From contig NZ_JAQTHV010000003.1 of assembly GCF_029433295.1 (NCBI RefSeq), forward strand, positions 248,001 to 312,000: a stretch of DNA of 64,000 nucleotides, given 5' to 3'. Source of the stretch: Bifidobacterium sp. ESL0784. GTDB taxonomy: Bacteria; Actinomycetota; Actinomycetes; Actinomycetales; Bifidobacteriaceae. The notes below the pieces were generated by a model that worked only from the letters and a program-made list of their open reading frames with translations, did no database searches and was not told where the DNA came from. A program made the position numbers and the translations under genes. Each line of letters begins with the position of its first letter. Position 1 is the first letter of the stretch. This document shows, piece by piece, positions 1-9,153 of this stretch.

Positions 1-753
1 TAGCGCTGCACCAAGGCTTTTGCTCTTGGCCTGGCTATTGCTGTCCTTAGTACTATCTTTACCATTGTTCTTATTTGATTTTTCACTACCGTCATCGGCA
101 ACGGCACCGGCAGCGACTTCGTCACTTTGGAAACCGAACACCTTGCCGTGTCGAGCGTCGAAATGGTTCAGCGCCACAAACAAAACAACGACCAGCACCA
201 TCGCCACCGCAACGCCGGCAATCAGCCCGTCCGAACCGGACGGGATGAAGCTCATCAGTGAGCCAGCGTCGCCGTTGGAAACAAAGCTCAGATCGGAAGG
301 CAGAATCGTCTCGTAGCGAACGCTGACCTTGAAATGCTCGACCACCGCAATGAAAATAATCGACACAAACATGACCGGAGTGGCTATCCAGAAACGGTTG
401 AACACCATAATCACCGCGAGATAAATAAGTCCCAATAGCAGTAGGTTCAGCACAAAGACGAAATTGCCATTCTGCCACATTTTGGAAATCATGCCCCAGA
501 CGCCGGTAAGCGGACTGGCAAGCTTCACACGGGTGTCGCTTTGGGAAACACCTTGCTGCAGGATAACCGCCATAACGATGTCGAAAACCACAAACAGCAA
601 GACGTAGACCCAGCCGGGGATATGCATGCAGCGCCCGCCAAAACCTGTCTTGCGTGCTTTTTTCTGTATCTTTTCCGCGTTACCGGACGCAGCTTGCCCT
701 GCTGTAGCCTGGGGTTTGCCGCCCATAGATTCCTGTCCTTCGACCTCGTCCAT
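1..753 (-). CDS. LtaS-like sulfatase-family membrane protein, N-terminal part
   Basis: The reading frame runs off the left edge of the window, so only about the first 251 residues are visible. They show a charged cytoplasmic head, a first membrane segment near residues 47-67, several further hydrophobic segments, and a loop reading LPSDLSFVSNGDAGSL. That layout resembles the membrane portion of the lipoteichoic acid synthase/phosphoglycerol transferase family, whose catalytic sulfatase domain would lie beyond the edge. After the last visible membrane segment comes a Ser/Asn/Lys-rich linker. I chose the ATG at 753 because AAGGA precedes it by about 10 bases; an in-frame ATG at 801 has no visible ribosome site. 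Family assignment is inference from the membrane half only. Confidence 0.6.
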   Translation of the reverse strand, partial: MDEVEGQESMGGKPQATAGQAASGNAEKIQKKARKTGFGGRCMHIPGWVYVLLFVVFDIVMAVILQQGVSQSDTRVKLASPLTGVWGMISKMWQNGNFVFVLNLLLLGLIYLAVIMVFNRFWIATPVMFVSIIFIAVVEHFKVSVRYETILPSDLSFVSNGDAGSLMSFIPSGSDGLIAGVAVAMVLVVVLFVALNHFDARHGKVFGFQSDEVAAGAVADDGSEKSNKNNGKDSTKDSNSQAKSKSLGAAL

Positions 754-1045
754 ACCGTTGCGTTCCTTAGTCCTGTCATTTCGGGAATTTTGTATTGTCA
801 TGTTGTGCTGACCCGACGAATGTTAATGTTATAAACCTTTTATCACGTTAATCTGCAAGAAAAACGTGCATTCTTTCCGATGCCCTCAATTTTCGACATA
901 AATAATCATAGCGAAAGGCTATTATATCGACGGCACGCAATTGCGTCGAAAACGGAATCATTCTTCAGGCTGATGGCCGTAATCCGGTTCATGAGTCTAG
1001 AATTACCACGTAGTATTATTGCGCTTGAAACGGCGAGGGGAAACG

Positions 1046-2437
1046 ATGGATTGGTTTTACAATATCAACCTGCTTGAAGGATGGCTGCCCACCACTTTAA
1101 AGGCACTGACTTTACTCGGCTTCATCGCTGTCATCCTCCTTAAGTCAAAAGACGGTTGGTTCTCTTCCCTGCTCAAGCAATTCGGCTGGGGCTTCATCGG
1201 CACCATCGTCGGCTACATCGTCGTCTGGCTGCTTTCCGACGTCTTCCTCGTCTTCGGGGTCAGTCTCGGCCGGGTCATCGAATTCAACATCGCCTTCGGC
1301 ATCGGCTTTATCTCGGTATTGGTGGCTATGTGCTTCGATTCGGGGACGTTGCGCAAGGTTCTTGCCATCATCACTGCATTCCTGACCCTGATCACGTTTG
1401 CGCTTCGCGTCGATATCATCTATGGCGAATATTCGACGGTCGGCTCGCTTTTCGGGCGTAACCAGTTCGCCGCCCTTGAATCAAAAAACGTGCATAAGGC
1501 CTCGGCGACCCGGCCCAACACCGTAGAGGAATGGAAGAAACTCGGAGAGGAAAACAAACTGCCCGAAATGCCAAAGAAAGGCATCGTCCGTTCCGTCGAT
1601 ATTCCGGCAACCACCTCAAACTTTAAGGCACGTACGGCCAACGTCTATCTTCCGCCTGCCGCTTTGACCAAAAATCCTCCGAAGCTGCCGGTCATGGTCG
1701 TGATGGCGGGCCAGCCGGGAACCCCGGACCGTTTCTTCAGCGCAGGCCTGCTCGGCGATAAACTCGACAACTACGCGGCAAAGCATTACGGCCTGGCCCC
1801 AATCGCAGTCTCCCCGGACCAGAACGGAACCATCACGCACAATTCGCTGTGCTCCGATACCCCGGTCTTCGGCAACGCTGAAACCTACCTGACCCGCGAT
1901 GTGACCAACTGGATCAAAAAGACCCTGCCTGTTGAGACTTCAGCCGACAAATGGCTTATCGGCGGTTATTCACAAGGCGGCACATGTGCCACGCAACTTG
2001 GGGCGGCCTATCCCAATATCTATGGACACATCTATAGTGCGGGCGGCGAAATCGAGCCTACCGACGGCTCGCACAACTCAACAGTGAAACGTTTCTTCAA
2101 CGGCAACGAAAAGGAATTCGACAAGCACGTCCCCATCAATATCATTCGTAGCCATGCACCTTCCAAGCAGACATGGTTCTCCGCAGCCGGCCAGCTCGAC
2201 CCCAAATCACAGAAGAACCAGAAGGCCATTTCTGCGGAAGCGATGAAAGCCGGCATGTCCGTGACCACGGTAGTAGTCAAAGGCACCGCCCATGACTGGC
2301 ATACCGTCAACGCCGGAATGACCGCACAGATCGACCTCTTCGGCACCGAAACCGGTCTTGGCGAAACCGGCAGACAAATATCGTCTTATCCGAATCTTCA
2401 AGTGGTAACCGCGAACACCAACCGCGAAAGCGACTAG
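1046..2437 (+). CDS. membrane-anchored esterase (alpha/beta hydrolase fold)
   Basis: A 463-residue protein with about four hydrophobic segments in the first 130 residues and a soluble, probably extracellular, alpha/beta hydrolase domain. The nucleophile elbow is GYSQGG (GxSxGG) and a late GTAHDWH supplies the likely catalytic His, as in the putative esterase family that includes mycolyltransferase-like and S-formylglutathione hydrolase-like enzymes. The substrate cannot be read from sequence. ATG 1046 follows GAGGGGAA at good spacing; an in-frame TTG at 1019 is less likely. It lies about 100 bases upstream of the MprF-like gene on the same strand, and both may act on the cell envelope. Confidence 0.8.
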   Translation: MDWFYNINLLEGWLPTTLKALTLLGFIAVILLKSKDGWFSSLLKQFGWGFIGTIVGYIVVWLLSDVFLVFGVSLGRVIEFNIAFGIGFISVLVAMCFDSGTLRKVLAIITAFLTLITFALRVDIIYGEYSTVGSLFGRNQFAALESKNVHKASATRPNTVEEWKKLGEENKLPEMPKKGIVRSVDIPATTSNFKARTANVYLPPAALTKNPPKLPVMVVMAGQPGTPDRFFSAGLLGDKLDNYAAKHYGLAPIAVSPDQNGTITHNSLCSDTPVFGNAETYLTRDVTNWIKKTLPVETSADKWLIGGYSQGGTCATQLGAAYPNIYGHIYSAGGEIEPTDGSHNSTVKRFFNGNEKEFDKHVPINIIRSHAPSKQTWFSAAGQLDPKSQKNQKAISAEAMKAGMSVTTVVVKGTAHDWHTVNAGMTAQIDLFGTETGLGETGRQISSYPNLQVVTANTNRESD

Positions 2438-2534
2438 TATCCCCCGATCCGATGCAACTGCATGATTATTGGCAGGCAGCTGTGTTGCAGTGAGAGACAA
2501 TAAGTCATACGATTGAAGGACGAAAGCCATCAAG

Positions 2535-5500
2535 ATGCAAACAGACGAAGAGAACAATCCCAAGCCAACAGAGCAGCCATCGGCACCTTCCGTCACGAAT
2601 CCGGAGCCACCAGCCACGGTTTCGAACGCACCGGAAGCGTCAAAGACCGAAGCCAAGCCAAACGGCGGGAAAAACGGCAACGAGGCGAATAAAGGCCAAG
2701 GCAATTCCAAACGCCAAGACCAAAAGTCTTCTCACCGCCCAAAGAACCCAATCCCGCCAAAAGGCAAGAAACGTGGGCCCTCAAGCTGGACGGTACTCGG
2801 CCGTGACATCCTCAGCTGGATGCAAGGGCATCTTTTCGCCATTATCGTCTCCGTACTCTTCCTTTTCATCAACATTTTCGATATGGTCCACTCCGCCATA
2901 CGACATCTCAACGCCCCGGCCTCCGGACGAACGCTCAGCCTCACCGAAATCCTTCTCGGGCGCCTGCACAACGGTGGAAGGCCACGCGATCCGTTCCAGC
3001 AACCACTCCATAGCCAAGACATCATCCCATGGCTGACCAAGATCCTGCGTTCTGCGGTATTCGTACGAAGCCCGTTGATGCTCATCATTTACACTTTGCT
3101 GATTGTCATCATCCTTTCCGTGGCGCAATCCCGGCTCGGTGCCCTCAAAACGACGTTTGCAGGGCTGTTCAGTGCGATTATCGGCTCGACGCTGGGGCTT
3201 CTGGTCTGCGTCCTGGTTGACATGGCCATGCACAACTGGCAGAGCATGGAGCGCCTGCCCGTGCTGCTCTCGCCTCTGACGATCATCATCGGCGCATTGA
3301 TGGCCGAAAGCGCCTATGAATCCGTACTCTGGCGACGACGCATCATCCTTATCGGCTACACCGTCATCGGTACGCTGCTGCTCTTCAGCGGCAATCCGGG
3401 CGACTACTGCACGCTCGGTGCCGCCATCGTCGGCCAACTCACCGGTCTGTTAATGCACGGCCCGATCAAAGACCGTATCCAGCTGGCCAATAGTTCCGAT
3501 TACGAAATCAGACGCCTCTTCGCCTTCGCCCAACTAGTGCTCGCCATCGGCCCTCTGCTGGCACTCACTTCGACCTCGCACCTCGGTCCGCTGACAACCT
3601 TCGGACTCTTCACTTCCTCCATTTGGGGCGATTCCTCACTGCTCACCTCCTGCTCCGTGAACCAGTCGGTCACCAGCTGCCTACGCTTGGTCTCCACCCG
3701 GCAACATCTCGCCATCGCAGGACTATGGCTGCATATGCTCCTTCCCATCGCGGCTCTTGCTTTGGTGGCATGGGGCCTTTATCACGGACGTCGATTGGCT
3801 GCATGGGTAAGCATCGCACTCAACGGTGCGGCGGTTGTTTTCGCGGTTCTTTACTATGTCATTTTCCCGTTCACGATCGCGCCGATGAGCCCCAGCATGG
3901 CCAGCAAATACAACTTCATGCCGGCCTTCATCACCACGGCGCTTCCGCCGCTGATACTCATCATTTTGATGATCCGGGAACTGCCTCATTTCAGCGTATC
4001 CACCGGTACGTCACGCGTACGCAACGGCATCATTGCCATGGTCGGCATGCTTTTGGTCACCAGCTGTGTCTACATCGGCTTCTCCGTGGCCGTCCCGCAG
4101 GACTTCAAACCGCGCCCCACCGTGAAGCTCATGGTGATGGATATGCTGCGCAGGCTTTTGCCCACCGGTTTCGGCGGCCGCAAGTCCACCGCCCTGATCG
4201 TCCCTCAGACCACGATAGCGACGCTGGTCAGCGAGGGGCTGACGGTCATCTTCTGGCTGACCGTGCTTATCGTTTTCGTTCTTTGGTTCCGTGACAACGT
4301 CACCTCAGACGAACGCGACCAGAAGAAGGCCGAAGCATTGGTCACCCTCGGCGGCGAATCCATGAGCTTCATGACCACTTGGGAAGGCAACCACTATTGG
4401 TTCTCCCCCACCGGCCGTTCCGCCATCGCCTACCGAGTGCTGCACGGTATCGCCCTGACCGTCACCGGACCATTCGGCGAACCCGACGAATACATGAACG
4501 ACCTGCGCGACTTTACCGCATTCTGCTATGCGAAAGGCTGGTCTCCTTCGTTCTATGCCGTTCACGACGATCAGCGAGAGGAACTCGAATCGCTGGGCTG
4601 GTCGTCCATCCAGGTCGGTACCGAAATGGTGCTCGATCCCAACCGCTGGGAGACCCGCGGCAAGAAATGGCAGGATATCCGCACCGCTATCAACAAGGCC
4701 AAGCGCGATGGCATCACCGATGTGCTCACCACTTACGACCAGGCCGGTTTCAACATCGATCAGCAGATCGTGGACATCTCCGAGCAATGGGCACAGCTCA
4801 AGGCGTTGCCGGAAATGAAGTTCACGCTGGGAGGCATCGAGGAACTGCGCGACAACCGTGTGGCGCTGTTGTACGCGGTGGATGCGCAAGGCAAGGTGCT
4901 CGGCGTCACTAGTTGGCTGCCTACCTATCGCGAGGGCCGAGTCATCGGCTGGACCCTTGATTTCATGCGCCATCGCACCGACAGCCCCAACGGCATTATG
5001 GAATTCCTCATCGCCCGCATGGCTGAGCGTCTGCGCGACCAAGGGTTGGAGAACCCGGCCAATGCCATTGAATTCATGAGCCTTTCGGCAGCTCCACTTG
5101 CCGGTATGGGCGAGAAAGCACCTGCTGCCGCCGATAAAGCGGTTGAAGGTGATAAGGTCAGGAAAACAAAGGAATCTGCGAAACCCGGGGAATCAGGGAA
5201 AACCGAAAAGGCGAATACCGGCAAAGTCAAGGATAAAGCCGATGATAAGGCCGCTGGCAGCGAACCGTCGATTCCCCACGCCCAACCTTCCGATAAGGAA
5301 TCCGTCGGGGCCAAGGCCAATGCCGCCAAATCGGATGCCGAAACCGACAAGCCTTCATTAGGCCAGAGCGGCAAGCCGAAACCGGCGTCGCCCAGCGGCA
5401 CTGAAATCATCGAACATGCGCTGCAGATCGCGGCGGACATCCTCGAACCGGCCTACGCCTTCAAGTCGCTGTTCTTCTTCAAGAAGAAGTTCCAGCCCAG

Positions 5501-5657
5501 TCCTGCCCCGATCTACATCTGCTACCCGGATTCGGCCAAGCTGGCGCAGATTGCCTTCGCCGTGATCAACGCCTACGTGCCGGAGCTCAAGCCGAAGCAG
5601 GTCGTCGAAATCGTCAAGCAGATGACATCTACAGACAACAAATCCGATAAGAAGTAG
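2535..5657 (+). CDS. MprF-like lysylphosphatidylglycerol synthetase/flippase (DUF2156)
   Basis: 1040 residues. Residues 1-85 are Pro/Lys/Asn-rich and probably disordered. About residues 90-580 carry many membrane segments (flippase-like half). From about 590 a cytoplasmic DUF2156/GNAT-like aminoacyl-transferase domain follows, with the GESMSFMTTWEGNHYWFS start and the WLPTYREGRVIGWTLDFMR core typical of phosphatidylglycerol lysyltransferases. Known relatives transfer Lys from Lys-tRNA to phosphatidylglycerol and move the product outward, reducing the negative charge of the membrane. Unusually, a Lys/Ala/Glu/Ser-rich stretch of roughly 100 residues (about 857-955) is inserted inside the transferase domain, between SLSAAPLAG and FKSLFFFKKKFQP. 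Amino-acid specificity is not shown by the sequence. Confidence 0.85.
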   Translation: MQTDEENNPKPTEQPSAPSVTNPEPPATVSNAPEASKTEAKPNGGKNGNEANKGQGNSKRQDQKSSHRPKNPIPPKGKKRGPSSWTVLGRDILSWMQGHLFAIIVSVLFLFINIFDMVHSAIRHLNAPASGRTLSLTEILLGRLHNGGRPRDPFQQPLHSQDIIPWLTKILRSAVFVRSPLMLIIYTLLIVIILSVAQSRLGALKTTFAGLFSAIIGSTLGLLVCVLVDMAMHNWQSMERLPVLLSPLTIIIGALMAESAYESVLWRRRIILIGYTVIGTLLLFSGNPGDYCTLGAAIVGQLTGLLMHGPIKDRIQLANSSDYEIRRLFAFAQLVLAIGPLLALTSTSHLGPLTTFGLFTSSIWGDSSLLTSCSVNQSVTSCLRLVSTRQHLAIAGLWLHMLLPIAALALVAWGLYHGRRLAAWVSIALNGAAVVFAVLYYVIFPFTIAPMSPSMASKYNFMPAFITTALPPLILIILMIRELPHFSVSTGTSRVRNGIIAMVGMLLVTSCVYIGFSVAVPQDFKPRPTVKLMVMDMLRRLLPTGFGGRKSTALIVPQTTIATLVSEGLTVIFWLTVLIVFVLWFRDNVTSDERDQKKAEALVTLGGESMSFMTTWEGNHYWFSPTGRSAIAYRVLHGIALTVTGPFGEPDEYMNDLRDFTAFCYAKGWSPSFYAVHDDQREELESLGWSSIQVGTEMVLDPNRWETRGKKWQDIRTAINKAKRDGITDVLTTYDQAGFNIDQQIVDISEQWAQLKALPEMKFTLGGIEELRDNRVALLYAVDAQGKVLGVTSWLPTYREGRVIGWTLDFMRHRTDSPNGIMEFLIARMAERLRDQGLENPANAIEFMSLSAAPLAGMGEKAPAAADKAVEGDKVRKTKESAKPGESGKTEKANTGKVKDKADDKAAGSEPSIPHAQPSDKESVGAKANAAKSDAETDKPSLGQSGKPKPASPSGTEIIEHALQIAADILEPAYAFKSLFFFKKKFQPSPAPIYICYPDSAKLAQIAFAVINAYVPELKPKQVVEIVKQMTSTDNKSDKK

Positions 5658-5689
5658 TCGCACCGGAAAATCCAGGTGAGGCATCGATA

Positions 5690-5734
5690 AAAAGGATGGT
5701 GACCAGCCCATTGAGGTTGGTCACCATCCTTTTT
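5690..5734 (+). terminator. rho-independent terminator after the MprF-like gene
   Basis: Near-perfect hairpin AAGGATGGTGACCA / TGGTCACCATCCTT followed by TTTT, 33 bases after the stop codon. The A-run on its 5' side means it could also stop transcription of the convergent Fur-family gene. Confidence 0.85.
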
Positions 5735-5783
5735 ATTCAACGGTTCGTTTGTTCATCTCGAAACCAGAAAAATGATAGATGCC

Positions 5784-6266
5784 TTAGAAATCCGACTTGC
5801 TTTCATCTTGTGTTCCGGCTTCCAAACGTTGGCAATCCGGGCAGAGTCCGAATACCTCCAGCGTATGCGAACTGACCGTAAAGCCATGTTCCTCGGCGAC
5901 CTTGCGCACCCACTCCTCCGGCGGCTCGATCTCCACCGTCTTGCCGCAGTTCTCGCAGACCAGATGATGATGATGCTCGCCGTCATCACAGATGCGGAAC
6001 ATCTGCTGATCGTTCAGGTGTATGGTATCGGCACTGCCGTCATCCGCCAACGCATTGAGCTGTCGGTAAACGGTGGAAAGCCCGATGCCCTGCCCGTCTT
6101 CGCTTAAGATCCGATAGAGGTCTTGCGCGGAAACGAAATCATCACAACTAGAAAGTGCCTTTAGCACGGCGTCTTTCTGCCAGGTATGTTGGGTGCCGCG
6201 TCTGCCGCGACGAGTCAGCATCCCACGTCCGGAAAGTCCCTTGTCGTTGTGCTCGTTGGCTAACAC
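5784..6266 (-). CDS. Fur-family metal-responsive transcriptional regulator
   Basis: 160 residues. An N-terminal winged helix (helix STVYRQLNAL, a strongly conserved Fur-family recognition element) is followed by the metal/dimerisation domain with a HHHH cluster and two CxxC pairs (CENC, CPDC) that bind structural zinc. The family uses Fe, Zn, Mn or peroxide as signal. Which one applies cannot be decided here; the regular zinc sites are compatible with Zur or Fur. The start is GTG at 6266, preceded by AAAGAGG at about 9 bases. An inverted repeat lies about 43 bases upstream of the start. The gene stands alone. Confidence 0.9.
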   Translation of the reverse strand: MLANEHNDKGLSGRGMLTRRGRRGTQHTWQKDAVLKALSSCDDFVSAQDLYRILSEDGQGIGLSTVYRQLNALADDGSADTIHLNDQQMFRICDDGEHHHHLVCENCGKTVEIEPPEEWVRKVAEEHGFTVSSHTLEVFGLCPDCQRLEAGTQDESKSDF

Positions 6267-6308
6267 GCTGCGTGACCTCTTTCGTGTTTTTCATATCTTC
6301 GCTGTGAC

Positions 6309-6330
6309 CGTTCCGTCGAATTTCGGAACG
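6309..6330. promoter_or_regulatory. inverted repeat upstream of the Fur-family gene
   Basis: CGTTCCG-N8-CGGAACG, perfect 7-bp arms, about 43 bases upstream of the regulator start. Its position suggests an operator, possibly autoregulatory, but it does not match a textbook Fur or Zur box. Confidence 0.35.
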
Positions 6331-6479
6331 TTTCATCGAATGCACCACGTATGTTACTCGTATTTATTGAAATTGGAAAGAGCCGTTTGCCTTAGGTCCC
6401 GGCATTCCATATTTTGGCGAAATAAGCGAAGCCGACTGCATGTTTTGTATATGTATATAACGGAAGACCGCACGACGCG

Positions 6480-7649
6480 TTATTGCCGTAAATCGTCCCA
6501 GCAGCCCGTGGCTTCGAGCTCGTCAACCGTGCGTTGCGTATCGTCGGTGAGCACCGTAATATGGCCCATTTTGCGATCTTGGCGAACTTCCGCCTTGCCA
6601 TAGTCGTGGACGTACCACTCGGGGTGCACAGCGATCAGCTTGCGCGTAGAAGAGACGTGCTGCCCCAAGACGTTGGCCATCACGGCCGGACCTAGAAGTT
6701 TCGGCTGCGGCAGCGGCCAGCCGGCAATGCCCCGGATGTGGGCGTCGAACTGATCGATGGAGCAGGCCTCGATGGTGTAATGGCCGGAATTGTGCGGACG
6801 CGGGGCGAGCTCGTTGACCACGACGCGGCCGTCTTTGGTGATGAAGAGCTCGATGGCCAGCGTACCGGCGAGTTGGAAACCTTTTGCCAGCCTCAGTGCC
6901 AGAGCCTTGGCTTCCTCGGCGATTCCGTCGCTCACCTGCGCAGGTGCAATGGTCAGGTGCAGGATATTATGACGATGCTCGTTGCGCACGATGGGGAACG
7001 TAACGAAATCCTTGCCATTGCCGGAAATCAGAATCGAGGCCTCGAACGCAAAATCGACGAAACCTTCCAGAACGGATGGTGGGAACGTGCCCAGCCTGTC
7101 GCGTTCGTGAACCTTTGCCAGATCTTCCGGGCCGCGCACAACGACCTGACCATGGCCATCATAGCCGCCACGACGGGTTTTCAGCACCGCTGGATAGCCG
7201 ATTTCCTTGATGGCATTGTCAAGGCCATCAAGATCATCAACTTGCCTCCAAAGCGCGGTCTGCGTGCCATGGTCATTAATGAACCGTTTCTCGAAAACGC
7301 GGTCTTGCGTAACCCGCAACAAATCGGTTCCCTGCGGAACGGCGACGCTGCCACGCACCTCGTCGATGGCGTCGGCATCCACGTTCTCGAATTCGTAGGT
7401 AAGCACGTCACTGCGTTCGGCAAGCTCACGAATGGCGGCCTTGTCGTCGTAATCGGCCGTAACCTGGAAATCAGCGACCTGCGCGACCGGGCAATCCGGT
7501 GTCGGATCGAGCACACCGATGCGGAAACCGTGATATCGCGCGGAAAGCGCCATCATGCGTCCGAGCTGTCCGCCTCCGATGATGCCGATGGTCGCTCCCG
7601 GCATCAGGGTTTCAATCCTGCCATTGGTCTCTTCAGACAAGCTGGGCAT
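6480..7649 (-). CDS. purK: 5-(carboxyamino)imidazole ribonucleotide synthase
   Basis: 389 residues, normal for PurK. The N-terminal [12 protein letters not shown], central [12 protein letters not shown] and C-terminal [17 protein letters not shown] mark an ATP-grasp enzyme that carboxylates AIR with bicarbonate and ATP to N5-CAIR in de novo purine synthesis. I chose ATG 7649 (MPSLSEE), which overlaps the end of purE by 17 bases; the frame stays open further upstream inside purE but without family similarity. It is the second gene of a purE-purK operon, the usual bacterial pairing. Confidence 0.97.
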   Translation of the reverse strand: MPSLSEETNGRIETLMPGATIGIIGGGQLGRMMALSARYHGFRIGVLDPTPDCPVAQVADFQVTADYDDKAAIRELAERSDVLTYEFENVDADAIDEVRGSVAVPQGTDLLRVTQDRVFEKRFINDHGTQTALWRQVDDLDGLDNAIKEIGYPAVLKTRRGGYDGHGQVVVRGPEDLAKVHERDRLGTFPPSVLEGFVDFAFEASILISGNGKDFVTFPIVRNEHRHNILHLTIAPAQVSDGIAEEAKALALRLAKGFQLAGTLAIELFITKDGRVVVNELAPRPHNSGHYTIEACSIDQFDAHIRGIAGWPLPQPKLLGPAVMANVLGQHVSSTRKLIAVHPEWYVHDYGKAEVRQDRKMGHITVLTDDTQRTVDELEATGCWDDLRQ

Positions 7650-8130
7650 TGGATTCCTCCACCTTCTTCTTGAGGCCTTCGCGATAATCGGCAAGTGCAG
7701 CAGCCAAGGAATCATCAGAAATGCTCAAAATGCTCACTGCCAGTAGACCAGCGTTCTGTGCACCGGAATTGCCGATAGCCGTCGTCGCCACAGGGATGCC
7801 GCCGGGCATCTGGACGATGGAAAGCAGGGAATCCACGCCAGAAAGCGCATGGGATTTCACCGGCACGCCGATGACCGGCAATGTGGTCTGCGCGGCGACC
7901 ATGCCGGGGAGATGCGCGGCTCCCCCGGCTCCCGCAATAATCACTTTGATGCCGTTTTTGCGGGCGTTATGTGCGAAATCCGCCATCAATTCGGGCGTCC
8001 TGTGGGCGGAAATGACTTGCTTTGAATAGGAGACATTGAACTGGTCAAGGGTAACGCAAGCGTGACGTATCGTCTCCCAATCGCTTGCCGAACCCATAAT
8101 CACTGCTACTTGTGGTGCGTGAGCTGCCAT
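7633..8130 (-). CDS. purE: N5-carboxyaminoimidazole ribonucleotide mutase
   Basis: 165 residues, the size of class I PurE. MGSASDW, SAHRTPE and [11 protein letters not shown] are the signature segments of the active site that converts N5-CAIR to CAIR. The ATG at 8130 follows GGAGG at ideal spacing; the frame extends upstream but that part has no family similarity. It is translated just before purK and the two products act in consecutive steps. Confidence 0.97.
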   Translation of the reverse strand: MAAHAPQVAVIMGSASDWETIRHACVTLDQFNVSYSKQVISAHRTPELMADFAHNARKNGIKVIIAGAGGAAHLPGMVAAQTTLPVIGVPVKSHALSGVDSLLSIVQMPGGIPVATTAIGNSGAQNAGLLAVSILSISDDSLAAALADYREGLKKKVEESNAQLV

Positions 8131-8590
8131 GATACCTCCGAAGTATCGTTGGGAAACCAGAGCCGGCTCCCACTTTACGCGACGGTTGCGAGAAAATCGG
8201 GCCGGCTCAAAGCAATATATAGCGTAGAGTTTCCGTGTCGTCACCTTGGGCAATCGCCGATATTATGTACTTCGATACGTGCATCTCTCGCACTTCGCCT
8301 TCAACCACCGCAACGCAGCACTGAACAGTCTTACCGAACAATTTATTCTTCAATGCTGCTCCCTTGCACGATGTCTTCGTCGACTTCGTTGGAATTCCAA
8401 CATTCCGCTTTTATTGCAACCCATCAAACACAGCACGGAAGAGTCATTGCACCAGCAAAACGCTTCCGTGCTGCACCTGCACAACATTGACACATCAATA
8501 CACTACATTCGTCATTGCGCGCTATTCAAACACTATAATACGTAACACACCAAGCCGTCGCGGCCCCGGGAAAGCGACATACCCGAATAC
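8131..8590. other. intergenic region upstream of purE and downstream of yhbY
   Basis: No convincing gene. It must hold the purE promoter. A perfect 10-bp palindrome GAGCCGGCTC sits at 8160-8169, about 30 bases upstream of purE, with a second GCCGGCTC at 8201-8208. These could pair as leader RNA or serve as an operator. The rest shows no clear promoter or riboswitch to me. Confidence 0.4.
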
Positions 8591-8899
8591 CTAATGAACG
8601 AGCTCGATCTTCGTGATTCCAGGCTTCTTCGAAGGCCGATAGAGGACGAAACGATGGCCGATGACCTGCACCAGCTGCGCGCCGATCTGGCCGGCAAGGG
8701 TCTCCCCGACCTCCTGTTCATCGATCGGGCAGCCGTCCTGCACCACACCTTTGAACAACTCGTGCGATTCAAGCATCTCCGAAGCCTGCTTCACGGCGGC
8801 ATCGGTGACCCCGTTCCTGCCAATCCACAGCATCGGCGAAATCTTGCTTGCCAAAGCCTTCAGCTGCTTGACCTGTCGTTTGTTGAGTTTCGTTGCCAT
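8591..8899 (-). CDS. YhbY-family (CRM domain) RNA-binding protein
   Basis: 102 residues with the complete CRM domain. The opening LNKRQVKQLKALA, the central IGRNGVTDAAVKQ (a GxxG-type RNA-binding loop) and the late LVQVIGHRFVLYR strand are typical. The family binds pre-50S ribosomal particles and is involved in ribosome assembly. I start it at ATG 8899 (MATKLNK); upstream codons add no conserved residues. No operon partner is visible. Confidence 0.9.
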   Translation of the reverse strand: MATKLNKRQVKQLKALASKISPMLWIGRNGVTDAAVKQASEMLESHELFKGVVQDGCPIDEQEVGETLAGQIGAQLVQVIGHRFVLYRPSKKPGITKIELVH

Positions 8900-9093
8900 A
8901 TAAAATCCTATTCCTCGCAATCACCATCGCCTTAAACGTTTCGTGACCATTAATAAGCAATCGGCGATATTCGACTTTCGATGATTCCACCATATCCCAA
9001 AGGCTTGTCCTGCCAATATTCCCAATAGAAATACGGTAACCAAGGAATTGTTAACGCTCACAAAATATCGGCATGCGCTATGTCTATATCCCA

Positions 9094-9123
9094 TATAATG
9101 GAAATTATGTGACCTACATCACG
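9094..9123 (+). promoter_or_regulatory. gldA promoter -10 with CRP/GlxR-type operator
   Basis: A consensus TATAAT at 9094-9099 is followed by TGTGACCTACATCACG at 9108-9123, which matches TGTGA-N2-TA-N2-TCAC. Relative to a start expected near 9106 the operator covers roughly +2 to +17, a position that would favour repression. The gene's ribosome site AAAGGAGG begins about 18 bases further on. The same motif lies upstream of pflB. Confidence 0.6.
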
Positions 9124-9153
9124 TTTTATTCATTATTGTCAAAGGAGGACATT

